Shown one piece after another: positions 17,166 through 26,165 of a stretch of DNA of 64,000 nt. Source of the stretch: Bacillota bacterium (GTDB lineage: Bacteria; Bacillota; Clostridia; Lachnospirales; Lachnospiraceae); the NCBI GenBank assembly GCA_023402845.1, contig JAEYFP010000055.1, positions 17,599 to 81,598 on the forward strand, written 5' to 3'. The translations under genes were made by a program, and so were the position numbers. How positions within the stretch are numbered: the stretch's first letter is position 1; each line of letters starts with the position of its first letter. The notes under the pieces are model-generated. The model saw only the letters and a list, made by a program, of their open reading frames with translations. It had not been told where the DNA came from and did no database searches.

Positions 17166-17348
17166 CTACATCTGCTTACGTACAACTTTATATTCATCCT
17201 GAAACTGAAAATACGGACAACGGTATCTGGAATTGCCGATCAGTCTTCCGTACTCGTCCTCATCCAAATTCATCTGGCAGTAATATTCCTCAAATTCCTC
17301 GTCATACACAAAGTTTGCGCACGCTTCACAGCTGACCTCTCCGCTCAT
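17166..17348 (-). CDS. DUF6472 family cysteine-containing small protein
   Basis: The frame opens at 17390, but ATG at 17348 is preceded by AGGGGGG at good spacing, giving 60 aa. Paired cysteines CEAC and later YYC and RCPYF suggest a small zinc-binding fold; the C-terminal DEYKVVRKQM is characteristic of the DUF6472 family of Clostridia. Cytosolic, no signal peptide. It is packed between the HAD and birA genes (22 and 14 nt gaps). Molecular role unknown. Confidence 0.8.
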   Translation of the reverse strand: MSGEVSCEACANFVYDEEFEEYYCQMNLDEDEYGRLIGNSRYRCPYFQFQDEYKVVRKQM

Positions 17349-17370
17349 AGCAGCACCCCCCTGATTTCCT

Positions 17371-18012
17371 TCAACCTGATAACTCGTCAAATGTCTCCAT
17401 GAGTTTTACATATGGAAACGTCTCAAATTCTTCCCGTTTCGTCGCTCCTGTCAGCACTGCCGCAAAATCTACGCCGGCATTTTTCCCGGCCTCTGCATCA
17501 ATTGTGCTGTCTCCGATATAAAGCGCTTCGCTTTTATCCACAGCAAAATGAGTAAGCGCCAGAAAAATCCCCTGCGGGTTTGGTTTCGGTTCTTCTACAT
17601 CCGCGATGCCGACAACGAAATCAATCAGCTCCTGCAGCGCATATTTCTCAATCGTCTCCTGAATCCGAAAACGCTGCTTTGTTGATACGATACCGGTCTT
17701 TGCCCCCTTTTCCTTCAGACGTTTTAACATTGGAAGTGTCTGCGGAAACAACTCGGTGCGCGCCGTCATGATCTCATTCGCTTTTAATGTAAATTCACTC
17801 CGGTACCGTTCCAGCGTTTCTTCATCCCGAACTCCTGTCAGCAGGCGAAATTCCTCCAGAAGCGGTAACCCGATCGTCCGTTTGATTGCTTCCGGATCGA
17901 TTCCCATATGACCGTTTTTCTCAAACACATGCCTAAAACAGCCGATGATGCCGGCTTCTGAGTTTGCAAGTGTATAGTCAAAATCAAATAAATAAAGTCT
18001 GTAATTTTTCAT
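17371..18012 (-). CDS. HAD-family phosphatase (phosphoglycolate phosphatase-like)
   Basis: A 213-aa haloacid-dehalogenase hydrolase. Motif I is FDFDYTLANSE (nucleophile Asp near residue 9), motif II GIVSTKQRF, motif III the lysine in EEPKPNP, and motif IV YIGDSTIDAEAGKNAGV. An alpha-helical cap of the Gph/PgmB type lies between motifs I and II. Substrate cannot be told from sequence. It is the first gene of the run leading to birA and asnA. Confidence 0.9.
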   Translation of the reverse strand: MKNYRLYLFDFDYTLANSEAGIIGCFRHVFEKNGHMGIDPEAIKRTIGLPLLEEFRLLTGVRDEETLERYRSEFTLKANEIMTARTELFPQTLPMLKRLKEKGAKTGIVSTKQRFRIQETIEKYALQELIDFVVGIADVEEPKPNPQGIFLALTHFAVDKSEALYIGDSTIDAEAGKNAGVDFAAVLTGATKREEFETFPYVKLMETFDELSG

Positions 18013-18079
18013 ATTCTACCTAGTTTTCTCCATTTTGTCCCATGTCCTATGCTATCACATTTTTTCCGCAGACGCAACG

Positions 18080-18108
18080 GGCCGCGGCACAAAAATCGCG
18101 CCGCGGCC
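18080..18108. other. GC-rich hairpin downstream of the MATE gene
   Basis: Perfect 9-bp arms GGCCGCGGC / GCCGCGGCC (18080-18088 and 18100-18108) with an 11-nt loop. There is no U-tract on either strand, so it is either an mRNA 3'-stabilising hairpin or a weak terminator. Confidence 0.5.
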
Positions 18109-18128
18109 ATAACCATGATTGTTTATTT

Positions 18129-19514
18129 TCAGGCAACTAATGTCTCTCCTGCCGGTTCTAATTGGGCGTCCGCTATGGACATTTGCTTCCACTTTCCCTG
18201 ACGGTAGCGCAGCACACTCGCAAGACCGGTAATCAGCCATGTCAGACCGGTCGCCCACCAGACCCCCCATACACCGATCACAGGAATCAGCACAAGCAGA
18301 TTGGCAAAACCGATTCTGCCTATGATCTCAACCATTCCGTTTGCCATCGCATAAAACGCATCTCCCGCTCCGTTTAAAAGTCCTCTCGTCACATAAATCA
18401 TACCAAGTGGAAAGTACAGCAGGCTTGTGATCTTAAGAGCTTTCGCGCCGATACTGATCACTGTCTCATCATTCACAAACAGACGCATAATCGCATTGCC
18501 GAACATATACGCGGCGGCCAGCATTAAAGCACTGAACAGCGCAACGAGAACGACGCTTTTGTAATAGCCTGTTTTCACACGTTCCAGCTTTCTCGCACCA
18601 ATATTCTGCCCGGAAAAGGTAGAAACCGCTGCACCAAGAGAATTGAACGGCTGCTGTACGAGCTGCTCCACTCGGGAAGTAGCCGTAAATGCAGCGACAA
18701 CATTTGCTCCAAAGCCATTGACGACACCCTGAAGCGCAACGCATGAAATCGCAATCAAGGAAGATTGTGCCGCCACCGGAAGCCCAAGACGAATGCACTT
18801 CTCAATAATATTTTTATCATAACGCATCTCCTCCTTGCTTATTTTAAAGTAAGGATTTTTTGCGATCGCATACAGCAGGCTGCCGACAGCCGCAACCACC
18901 TGAGAAATCACCGTCGCTATACCGACTCCCATGACCCCCATACCAAAACAGATGACAAAGACCAGATCAAGCACAACATTGATGAGACACGATACAATCA
19001 AAAAAATAAGCGGTGACTTGGCATCCCCGAGTGCACGCAAAATTGCGGCCACCGCATTATAGGCAGCCACCGCCAAAATACCGCCGCTGGTGATCTGCAT
19101 AAAAAGCACTGCATCCGCAAGAATTACATCCGGCGTATGTAAAAACTGTAAAATCGGCTTTGCAAGAATAATGCCGAGCACACTCATTAAAATTCCAGTC
19201 ACCGCAATAATATAAACAGTATTGGAAATCGCCTTCCTGAGATGAACCTCATCCTTTGCGCCAAAATACTGGGAAATCATAATGCCGATCCCCATTGACA
19301 TCCCATTGCACAATGAAAAGAACAGGAAATTCAAAGAGCTCGTCGCTCCTACCGCCGCAAGCGCATTTGCCCCTTCATAGTTGCCGACGATAATTGAATC
19401 CACCATATTATAAAATTGCTGAAAAATATTCCCGATCAGCATCGGCATTGAAAAACGCGCCAGCAGGGAAATTTCATTTCCCTCTGTCATATCCTGCACA
19501 TAGTTTCCAGCCAT
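18129..19514 (-). CDS. MATE family multidrug efflux transporter
   Basis: A 461-aa polytopic protein with about twelve hydrophobic segments in two similar halves, the MATE (NorM/DinF-like) arrangement; cation-coupled export of drugs or metabolites is expected. The N-terminal segment FSMPMLIGNIFQQFYNMVDS and the second-half LGLPVAAQSSLIAIS are typical. The start at ATG 19514 is chosen because AAGGGG lies 8 nt before it; a GTG nine bases earlier is inside the ribosome site. Two palindromes precede the gene. Substrate unknown. Confidence 0.93.
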   Translation of the reverse strand: MAGNYVQDMTEGNEISLLARFSMPMLIGNIFQQFYNMVDSIIVGNYEGANALAAVGATSSLNFLFFSLCNGMSMGIGIMISQYFGAKDEVHLRKAISNTVYIIAVTGILMSVLGIILAKPILQFLHTPDVILADAVLFMQITSGGILAVAAYNAVAAILRALGDAKSPLIFLIVSCLINVVLDLVFVICFGMGVMGVGIATVISQVVAAVGSLLYAIAKNPYFKISKEEMRYDKNIIEKCIRLGLPVAAQSSLIAISCVALQGVVNGFGANVVAAFTATSRVEQLVQQPFNSLGAAVSTFSGQNIGARKLERVKTGYYKSVVLVALFSALMLAAAYMFGNAIMRLFVNDETVISIGAKALKITSLLYFPLGMIYVTRGLLNGAGDAFYAMANGMVEIIGRIGFANLLVLIPVIGVWGVWWATGLTWLITGLASVLRYRQGKWKQMSIADAQLEPAGETLVA

Positions 19515-19566
19515 CTTTAGCACCCCTTTTTTGTTACATTTTCCTCATCTGCACTATAGCATCATG

Positions 19567-19606
19567 ATAGCAGGGCTGCTATAATACTATTCTTTAAAAA
19601 TAGTAT
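19567..19606. promoter_or_regulatory. Paired palindromes between MATE and ABC exporter genes
   Basis: ATAGCAG-GG-CTGCTAT (19567-19582) overlaps the start of ATACTATT-CTTTAAA-AATAGTAT (19584-19606). They lie in the only control-region-sized gap between two drug-exporter-type transcription units, 55-95 nt upstream of the MATE start, and could be operators or mRNA hairpins. Confidence 0.4.
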
Positions 19607-19631
19607 AAATCTATTTTCTTAATACTTATTT

Positions 19632-21374
19632 TCATGCAAACTGACTGTTATAAAGGCTTGCATAAAAGCCATTTCTGCCGAGAAGCTCATCATGACTGCC
19701 TTGTTCAATAATTTTCCCGTCCCGCATTACCAGAATCACATCGGCATTCTGAATTGTGGAAAGCCTGTGCGCCACGATAAAGCTCGTTTTTCCGCTCATC
19801 AGCTTTTGAAATGCACTCTGGATCTTAAGTTCGGTCCGCGTATCAATCGAAGAGGTCGCTTCGTCTAATATGAGCATCGGCGGCAAACAGAGCATTACCC
19901 TCGTAATACATAAAAGCTGCTTCTGTCCCTGTGAGAGCATTCCTCCATCCTCTCCGATCACAGTATCATAGCCCTGCGGCAGCCTTCGGATGAAAGAATG
20001 TGCATAAGCCTCCTTGGCCGCCGCTATAATTTCCTCCTCGGTGGCCTCCGGCTTTCCCATGACGATATTTTCACGAATCGTCCCATTTCGAAGCCAGGTT
20101 TCCTGCAGCACCATACCATAGGAGGTGCGCAGACTTTTTCGCGTCAGATCCCTGATATCGGTTCCGTCCACGCTGATGCCTCCGCTGTCCACATCATAAA
20201 AACGCATAAGAAGATTGATCATCGTCGTCTTACCGCAGCCTGTCGGACCGACGATCGCTACCTTCTCCCCAGACTTTACGCGCACGCTCAGATTTTCAAT
20301 CAGCGGCTTGTTCGGCACGTAGGAGAACTCCACATTTCTACATGCGACAATACCTTGTACATCTGTCAGCTCCTCCGCCTCCTGCTTATCCGGTTCCTCT
20401 GCTTCTTCTTCGATCAATTCAAAAATTCTTGCCGCACAGGCGATCGCATTCTGCAGTTCGGTAACGACCCCCGATATTTCATTAAACGGCTTTGTATACT
20501 GATTGGCATAGCTCAAAAAACAGGACAGTACACCGACGGTCATACCTCCGTTTAACACTGCAATCGCCCCGCTCAGACCAACACCCGCATAGACGACACT
20601 GTTGACAAAGCGCGTGGAAGGATTGGTCAGCGAGGAGAAGAAAATTGCACTCAAGGATGCCTTTTGCAGGCGTTCATTCATTTCGTCAAACTGTTCGAGG
20701 GCTTTCCTCTCTCTCGAAAACGCCTTCACGACCTTTTCATTCCCAATCATTTCATCAATAAAAGCAGTCTGCTCTCCTCTCAACTCCGACTGTTCACGAA
20801 ACAATAAAAATGTCCTTTTTGCAATAAATCGCGCAACAAACAGCGACAGCGGCGTCACAAGCACGACAACCAGCGTGATTTTGGCATTCATGGACAGCAT
20901 GAAAACCAGCGTGCCAAAGATTGTCACAATACCGGTAAACAATTGCGTAAAGCCCATAAGCAGGCCGTCCGCAAACTGATCCGTATCCGCAATCACGCGG
21001 CTCAATATATCTCCCTGTGAATGAACATCCAGATACTTTAACGGCAAAACCTCTATTTTCTGAAAAGCCTCGTTGCGAATATCCCGTACAATAAAATATG
21101 CCATGCGGTTATTCATCACATTCATCAGCCACTGCGAAATTGCTGTAACAACAGATACTACGAGAATCGTAATTATGATTTGCAGAACTTTATCAAAATT
21201 TACTCCGCCGTATACGATCAAGTCAATCGCATTGCCGATCAGGATCGGCACATAGAGTGTAAGTGCGACCGAGGCGGCAGCAAGCAGAATCGACCCGGTA
21301 AGCAGAAGCTTATATTTTTTTAAATAAGTCACTATTTTTTTCAGCGTTTCCTTTTGACCTTTCAGCTTCCTCAT
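19632..21374 (-). CDS. ABC exporter half-transporter (permease-ATPase)
   Basis: A 580-aa type IV ABC exporter subunit: six membrane helices (residues about 20-310) then the nucleotide-binding domain with Walker A GPTGCGKTT (about 370), Q-loop VLQETWL, signature LSQGQKQLL and Walker B MLILDEATSSID. The signature LSQGQ is slightly altered from LSGGQ. It overlaps the preceding half-transporter gene by 4 nt, so both are co-translated and probably form a heterodimer (multidrug-type, like BmrCD/TM287-288). Substrate not deducible. Confidence 0.95.
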   Translation of the reverse strand: MRKLKGQKETLKKIVTYLKKYKLLLTGSILLAAASVALTLYVPILIGNAIDLIVYGGVNFDKVLQIIITILVVSVVTAISQWLMNVMNNRMAYFIVRDIRNEAFQKIEVLPLKYLDVHSQGDILSRVIADTDQFADGLLMGFTQLFTGIVTIFGTLVFMLSMNAKITLVVVLVTPLSLFVARFIAKRTFLLFREQSELRGEQTAFIDEMIGNEKVVKAFSRERKALEQFDEMNERLQKASLSAIFFSSLTNPSTRFVNSVVYAGVGLSGAIAVLNGGMTVGVLSCFLSYANQYTKPFNEISGVVTELQNAIACAARIFELIEEEAEEPDKQEAEELTDVQGIVACRNVEFSYVPNKPLIENLSVRVKSGEKVAIVGPTGCGKTTMINLLMRFYDVDSGGISVDGTDIRDLTRKSLRTSYGMVLQETWLRNGTIRENIVMGKPEATEEEIIAAAKEAYAHSFIRRLPQGYDTVIGEDGGMLSQGQKQLLCITRVMLCLPPMLILDEATSSIDTRTELKIQSAFQKLMSGKTSFIVAHRLSTIQNADVILVMRDGKIIEQGSHDELLGRNGFYASLYNSQFA

Positions 21375-23107
21375 GCAAGAGCCTCCTTCTTAAATTGTGA
21401 AGCATAGATTTCCTGATACACCTTGCAGCTCTTTATGAGCTGTTCATGCGTTCCGTTTCCGACCATTTCACCATCCTCCAGCACAATGATCCGATCCGCA
21501 TGCTGGAGCGAGGAAGCACGCTGTGACACGATAAAAACGGTCGGCTGATAGGAAAGCTCTCTGATTGCCCGGCGCAGCTTTGCATCAGTCGCAAAATCCA
21601 GTGCAGACGCACTGTCGTCCAAAATGAGAATCTCCGGTTTTCGCACAAGCGCACGAGCAATCGTAAGGCGCTGCCTCTGTCCTCCGGATAAATTTCGACC
21701 GCCCTGTGTCACCGGTGAAGAAAGTCCCCCCTTCGCTTCCACAACATCGATAGCCGCCGCAATTCCGACTGCCTCCTCCAGTTCCTCTTTTGAGGCATTT
21801 TCATTTCCCCAACGCAAATTTTCTTCGATCGTTCCCTTAAATAAAACTGCCTTTTGCATAACAACGCCGACCTTTTTTCTCAGCTGATCAAGCGGGTATT
21901 CCTTCACATTTATACCGTTCACAAGCACCTCTCCGGCGGACACTTCATAAAAACGCGGAATCAAATTCACAACCGACGTTTTTCCGGAACCGGTTCCTCC
22001 GATAATGCCAACTGTTTCCCCTTTTTTCACGGCAAAATCAATGCCGGTCAACGCCTCGTCACCCGAATTGTGATAGCGCAGGGATACGTTACGAAATATG
22101 ACAGCCGGACCGTCCGCCGCACGTTCAGTCGGCGTACTGCCGGAAAGCGCTGGCTCGTCCATACCGCTTTTAACCGCAAACACATCCGAAATCCGGTTTC
22201 CACACGCAATCGCTTTATTGATCGTAATAATCAAATTTGCCAGCTTGATCAGCTCGACAAGAATCTGTGACATATAGTTGTAAAGCGCAACAACCTGTCC
22301 CTGCGTTAAAATGCCCTCATCCACCTGAATCGCACCCACCCAGATCAGGCGCACAATTGCGATATTGACGATGGTGTAAGTAAGCGGGTTCAATGCGCCG
22401 GAAAGCCATCCGGCTCTGCGCTGTTCTCCTGCAAGTGCTTCGTTTTGTTTTGAAAACCGCCGTATCTCTTCCTCTTCCTTACAGAATGCCCGAATTACAC
22501 GTACACCCGCAAGATTTTCCCTCGTAAGTGAAAGCACCGCATCCAGCCTTTTCTGCACAGCCTGAAGCATTGGAATATTAAATTTCATAATCAGTCCGAC
22601 AACAAGAAACAATAGGAGAATCACACCGACAAAAATCAGAGCCGCTCTGAAATCGATTGTAAAAGCCATGATCATTGCTCCGAACACGACAAACGGAGAA
22701 CGCAGAAACAAGCGCAGAAACATGTTGACCCCGGTCTGTGCCTGATTGACGTCACTCGTCATGCGAGTGATCATCGTGGATGTGCCTAGCGTGTCAATTT
22801 CAGAATAAGAAAGTCCGAGCAGATGACCGAATAAATCATGGCGCAATCCGGTGCTGAAACCCACCGCAGCTTTTGCCGCATAATACTGTGCGGTAACTGA
22901 ACAAATAAGGCCGATGATCCCAAGTGCGATCATAAATCCGCAGCTTTGGTAAATATAATGACGGTCATTCTGTCCGATCCCTTTGTCAATCATTGCCGCA
23001 ATTACAAGCGGTACAAGCAGTTCAAACGATGCCTCCAGCATTTTAAAAAGCGGCGCAAGTACGCATTCCTTCTTATAATTCTTCAAATAAACCAGCAGTT
23101 TCTTCAT
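21371..23107 (-). CDS. ABC exporter half-transporter (permease-ATPase), partner subunit
   Basis: A 578-aa exporter subunit. The frame opens earlier at a TTG, but ATG at 23107 has GAAAGGAAG at correct distance. Six membrane helices are followed by Walker A GGTGSGKTS, signature NLSGGQRQRL and Walker B ILILDDSASALD. Here the residue after Walker B is Asp instead of the catalytic Glu, the hallmark of the degenerate site of heterodimeric exporters; the downstream partner keeps Glu (LDEATSS). Thus this subunit carries the non-canonical catalytic site and the pair should work as an asymmetric exporter. Confidence 0.94.
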   Translation of the reverse strand: MKKLLVYLKNYKKECVLAPLFKMLEASFELLVPLVIAAMIDKGIGQNDRHYIYQSCGFMIALGIIGLICSVTAQYYAAKAAVGFSTGLRHDLFGHLLGLSYSEIDTLGTSTMITRMTSDVNQAQTGVNMFLRLFLRSPFVVFGAMIMAFTIDFRAALIFVGVILLLFLVVGLIMKFNIPMLQAVQKRLDAVLSLTRENLAGVRVIRAFCKEEEEIRRFSKQNEALAGEQRRAGWLSGALNPLTYTIVNIAIVRLIWVGAIQVDEGILTQGQVVALYNYMSQILVELIKLANLIITINKAIACGNRISDVFAVKSGMDEPALSGSTPTERAADGPAVIFRNVSLRYHNSGDEALTGIDFAVKKGETVGIIGGTGSGKTSVVNLIPRFYEVSAGEVLVNGINVKEYPLDQLRKKVGVVMQKAVLFKGTIEENLRWGNENASKEELEEAVGIAAAIDVVEAKGGLSSPVTQGGRNLSGGQRQRLTIARALVRKPEILILDDSASALDFATDAKLRRAIRELSYQPTVFIVSQRASSLQHADRIIVLEDGEMVGNGTHEQLIKSCKVYQEIYASQFKKEALA

Positions 23108-23246
23108 TTTTCGACTTCCTTTCTCTATCGTGTCCATTATAAACAGTCCGCGTTGTTTTCGCAACTGCGGACATGTATATTTTCTCTTATATATGTGTAT
23201 AGTATTTGCAAGTGGAACAAATTTTATTTTAAGGAGGATCAGTTTT

Positions 23247-23960
23247 ATGCTACAGGATATTTTCTATATCATCGCACTTTCTCTCGGCTCCGTACTTGTT
23301 CTGTTCCTTCTGACAAAGCTGATGGGATACAAGCAGCTTTCGGAGCTGAGTATGTTTGATTATATTACCGGCATCACAATCGGATCAATTGCCGCGGAAA
23401 TGTCTACAGCCCTCGAAGATGATTTTATAAGGCCTCTCACAGCAATGATTGTCTATGCAGCAGCTTCATTGCTGCTCTCTCTTCTGTGCACAAAATCCAT
23501 TACTGCCAGACGGTTTATTGTAGGAAAGCCTCTCACTCTCTATGATAACGGAAAGCTCTATGAAGAAAATCTGAAAAAATGTAAAATAGACGTGAATGAA
23601 TTTCTTATGCAATGCCGTACAAGCGGATATTTTGACTTATCTAAGCTGCAGAGCGCCCTCCTTGAAAACAACGGCAAAATCAGCTTTTTACCAAAAGCAG
23701 AGGAGCGCCCGCTGATGCCGTCTGACCTGAATTTAAAGCTGCCCCCGATGTCGCTGACAGCCAACCTTATCGTAGACGGAAAAGTCATGGAAAAAAATCT
23801 TCTGCATACCGGCAAGGATAGAAAATGGCTTGAAAACCAAATCAGGGGGCAGGGCTTCAGACAAATCGAGGAAGTCCTGCTCGCAACCTGCGATATGCAG
23901 AATGAATTCCATGCCTATGGGCGCAATCGGGACAAGGAAACAAAAGACGTGTTGTCTTAA
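23247..23960 (+). CDS. DUF421 (YetF-like) membrane protein
   Basis: A 237-aa protein. ATG at 23247 with AAGGAGG is preferred over the longer frame from 23130. Three N-terminal membrane helices (residues 5-25, 35-55, 60-80) contain the family signature LMGYKQLSELSMFDYITGIT. The cytosolic DUF421 domain follows, with the YDNGKLYEENLKKCKIDVNEF block, plus a poorly conserved tail. Related Bacillus proteins (YetF, YdfS, YrbG) have been linked to spore germination, but function is not settled. It stands alone on the plus strand, converging with the GH112 gene. Confidence 0.9.
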   Translation: MLQDIFYIIALSLGSVLVLFLLTKLMGYKQLSELSMFDYITGITIGSIAAEMSTALEDDFIRPLTAMIVYAAASLLLSLLCTKSITARRFIVGKPLTLYDNGKLYEENLKKCKIDVNEFLMQCRTSGYFDLSKLQSALLENNGKISFLPKAEERPLMPSDLNLKLPPMSLTANLIVDGKVMEKNLLHTGKDRKWLENQIRGQGFRQIEEVLLATCDMQNEFHAYGRNRDKETKDVLS

Positions 23961-23967
23961 TTTTTCG

Positions 23968-26112
23968 TCATACAGCTACCCAGCGCATTTCCAGCGGTGC
24001 AAGAAGATACTCTGTCCTTGTCCCGTCTGCATATGTTACCGCCGTTTGCTGCGACTCCCGGCTGTTGTTGATCAGACACAGCTTATGTACCGTTGGAAAT
24101 GCGGTGCATTCCGTGTTCGGATTTAAAGAAAACCAGCGGCCTGCCTCGTCTTCTTTTCCGGCTGCCCAGTAAATTGCTCTGTAAAGAAGGCGCGCATTTT
24201 CATTTGTATAGGGAAGACCGGATATATAAACCGCACGGCCCTTTCCGTATTCATTGACTGCCAGACAGCAGCTGTTATTCCGGCTGTCCAGAACCTGTAC
24301 CTGCTCTCCTTTTGCATATACCATATTCATTCCTTCACCATAATTGACAGACTCTGCAATACCTTCGGTAATAAAATGCACAGAGCCGGCTCTATTCAAT
24401 GGTTTTTTATTAATACTTGCAGTCATCCCTACTTCCTTTTGCACGCCAAATACATCCTCCAACTGAAAAAAGCTGCCCGGCTTTGACGCCGCGGAAGGTT
24501 CGCCGATCCCGATCAGTCCTCCTCCTTCGTACACCCACTTGCGCACAGCAGATAAAATCGCCTCATCCTCCCAATAATCTCCTCCGCTCCATGAGGTACC
24601 TGCATCGCCCATATTAAATAAAGCTTTCATATCCTTGGGAATTCCCTCCCGTTTGATATCCTCAAAGCTTAAGAATGTCACTTCCATCGGAAAACCAGCC
24701 AGCGCCTCCATGGCACCCAGATAAGAATAACATCTTTGATTCCAGAGGGAATGGGCAACCTGATGCGTCTGCCATGTACGAATTCGTCCCCAGGCATTCA
24801 AAATACCGACCCGAAACGGTGCCGTATACCGCATCGTTCCCGCCGCTTCTTCATGAATGGATCGAAACTGAGCCGCAATATCCGTCACATGCTCTACAAA
24901 ACCCGGGAATTGGTATGCAAGACTTAAATATCCACCATATCCCATTCGGTCCATCGGCTTCTGAAGCAATGCACGCCTGCATTTCACCCATACCTCTTCG
25001 GATTCCTTCACTGGGTTTCCTCCCTCGCAAAAGATATCCGGGAAAAAATAAGGATAAAATCTCGCCTCGGTTTCCCTGATCGGAATATCTGCTATCATTC
25101 TGGTTGTAACTCCGTCTCCTGCCGCACCAACTACCGCATCCAGACCGATTGACGGAAAATACGGACCATAAGGCTCCGTACCCGCCCAATGATCTCCCAA
25201 AAACATGATTGCCTTTTTCCCGGCGTTATGCACGAGTTCTACACACAGCTTTGCAAATCCGGCAACAAATCGCTGATTAAATTCCATCCAGTCCAGATAA
25301 CGTTTTGAAGGATTTTCAAACGGTGTATGATAGCATCCCATATCCGCAAAATCTTCCGGTGTCAGGGAATAGCCGAATTCCTCTTCAAACTGCAGCAGTG
25401 CCAGAGGACTGACACAGCTTGAATAACCGAACCAGTTTACCTGTTTCTCCTTGCCGAATTCATTATACATCAGATCAAAATTATAAAAAAATGTCGTAAA
25501 CCTCACAACATCTGTCTTCGGATGCTTCTCAAGCCACCGTTTCAGCACCTCAAGCGTATGCGAAGCCGCTTCCGGATAACGGATATCAAGCGGCAGTCTG
25601 TGTTCCTCCGTCCAGTGATTCGTCAGATGATTATACATGGAAACAGGCTCCCATAGCTGATATGCCAAAAAAGTTACGGTATATTGATGAAAAGGCTCTG
25701 CCTCTGATAAATACACGATTCCTGACCGATATTCCCAACTCTGAACGGGTATATGCAGGGTTCTGTCTGTTACCTGCCAATATTTCATTATATCGACATC
25801 CTCATTTGGAGCAAACTGTTCCCTAAAATAATGCTCCATCAGATCTATTTCGAGTGCTTCTCCAAATGAAGTCTTCGCCTCCGTCATAAGATAAATCTGC
25901 TGACGATATTGCGGATGGGCCTTTGCCCATTCGTTATCCTCTCTGATGAGACAAAGTGTTGAATAAACTTTCAGTCCCATTTGCGTCAATTCTTCGGACA
26001 GTTTTGTCCCGTCACTATCCCTGATTGCATCTACGCCCCATTTTTTTGTCAGTTCTGCAATTTCCTTTTCCATACCCGCTTCTCCGGGCAGCGTAAATCT
26101 TCCTTTTTCCAT
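23968..26112 (-). CDS. GH112 1,3-beta-galactosyl-N-acetylhexosamine phosphorylase
   Basis: A 714-aa cytosolic enzyme of family GH112, which phosphorolyses lacto-N-biose or galacto-N-biose to galactose 1-phosphate and GlcNAc/GalNAc. Sequence landmarks shared with the bifidobacterial enzyme are GRFTLPGE at the start, WGVDAIRDSDGT, MYNHLTNHW, TDVVRFTTFFY, the catalytic-acid segment FLGDHWAGTEPY (Asp near residue 306), DGVTTRMIADIP and RMGYGGYLSLA. No signal peptide. The start ATG 26112 is preferred over 26133 for its AAGAGG site. GH112 also contains galactosyl-rhamnose phosphorylases; the neighbouring fucosidase favours a host-glycan substrate, but I cannot fix specificity from sequence. Confidence 0.93.
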   Translation of the reverse strand: MEKGRFTLPGEAGMEKEIAELTKKWGVDAIRDSDGTKLSEELTQMGLKVYSTLCLIREDNEWAKAHPQYRQQIYLMTEAKTSFGEALEIDLMEHYFREQFAPNEDVDIMKYWQVTDRTLHIPVQSWEYRSGIVYLSEAEPFHQYTVTFLAYQLWEPVSMYNHLTNHWTEEHRLPLDIRYPEAASHTLEVLKRWLEKHPKTDVVRFTTFFYNFDLMYNEFGKEKQVNWFGYSSCVSPLALLQFEEEFGYSLTPEDFADMGCYHTPFENPSKRYLDWMEFNQRFVAGFAKLCVELVHNAGKKAIMFLGDHWAGTEPYGPYFPSIGLDAVVGAAGDGVTTRMIADIPIRETEARFYPYFFPDIFCEGGNPVKESEEVWVKCRRALLQKPMDRMGYGGYLSLAYQFPGFVEHVTDIAAQFRSIHEEAAGTMRYTAPFRVGILNAWGRIRTWQTHQVAHSLWNQRCYSYLGAMEALAGFPMEVTFLSFEDIKREGIPKDMKALFNMGDAGTSWSGGDYWEDEAILSAVRKWVYEGGGLIGIGEPSAASKPGSFFQLEDVFGVQKEVGMTASINKKPLNRAGSVHFITEGIAESVNYGEGMNMVYAKGEQVQVLDSRNNSCCLAVNEYGKGRAVYISGLPYTNENARLLYRAIYWAAGKEDEAGRWFSLNPNTECTAFPTVHKLCLINNSRESQQTAVTYADGTRTEYLLAPLEMRWVAV

Positions 26113-26165
26113 CGTTGACCTCTTTCCGACCATTTTATTTTATTCTTTCAACTACTATTGGCAGG

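Noticed and set aside
18055..18270. 71-aa minus-strand frame at the end of the MATE gene
   Set aside because: It overlaps the MATE coding end in another frame and spans the GC-rich hairpin. There is no start signal.
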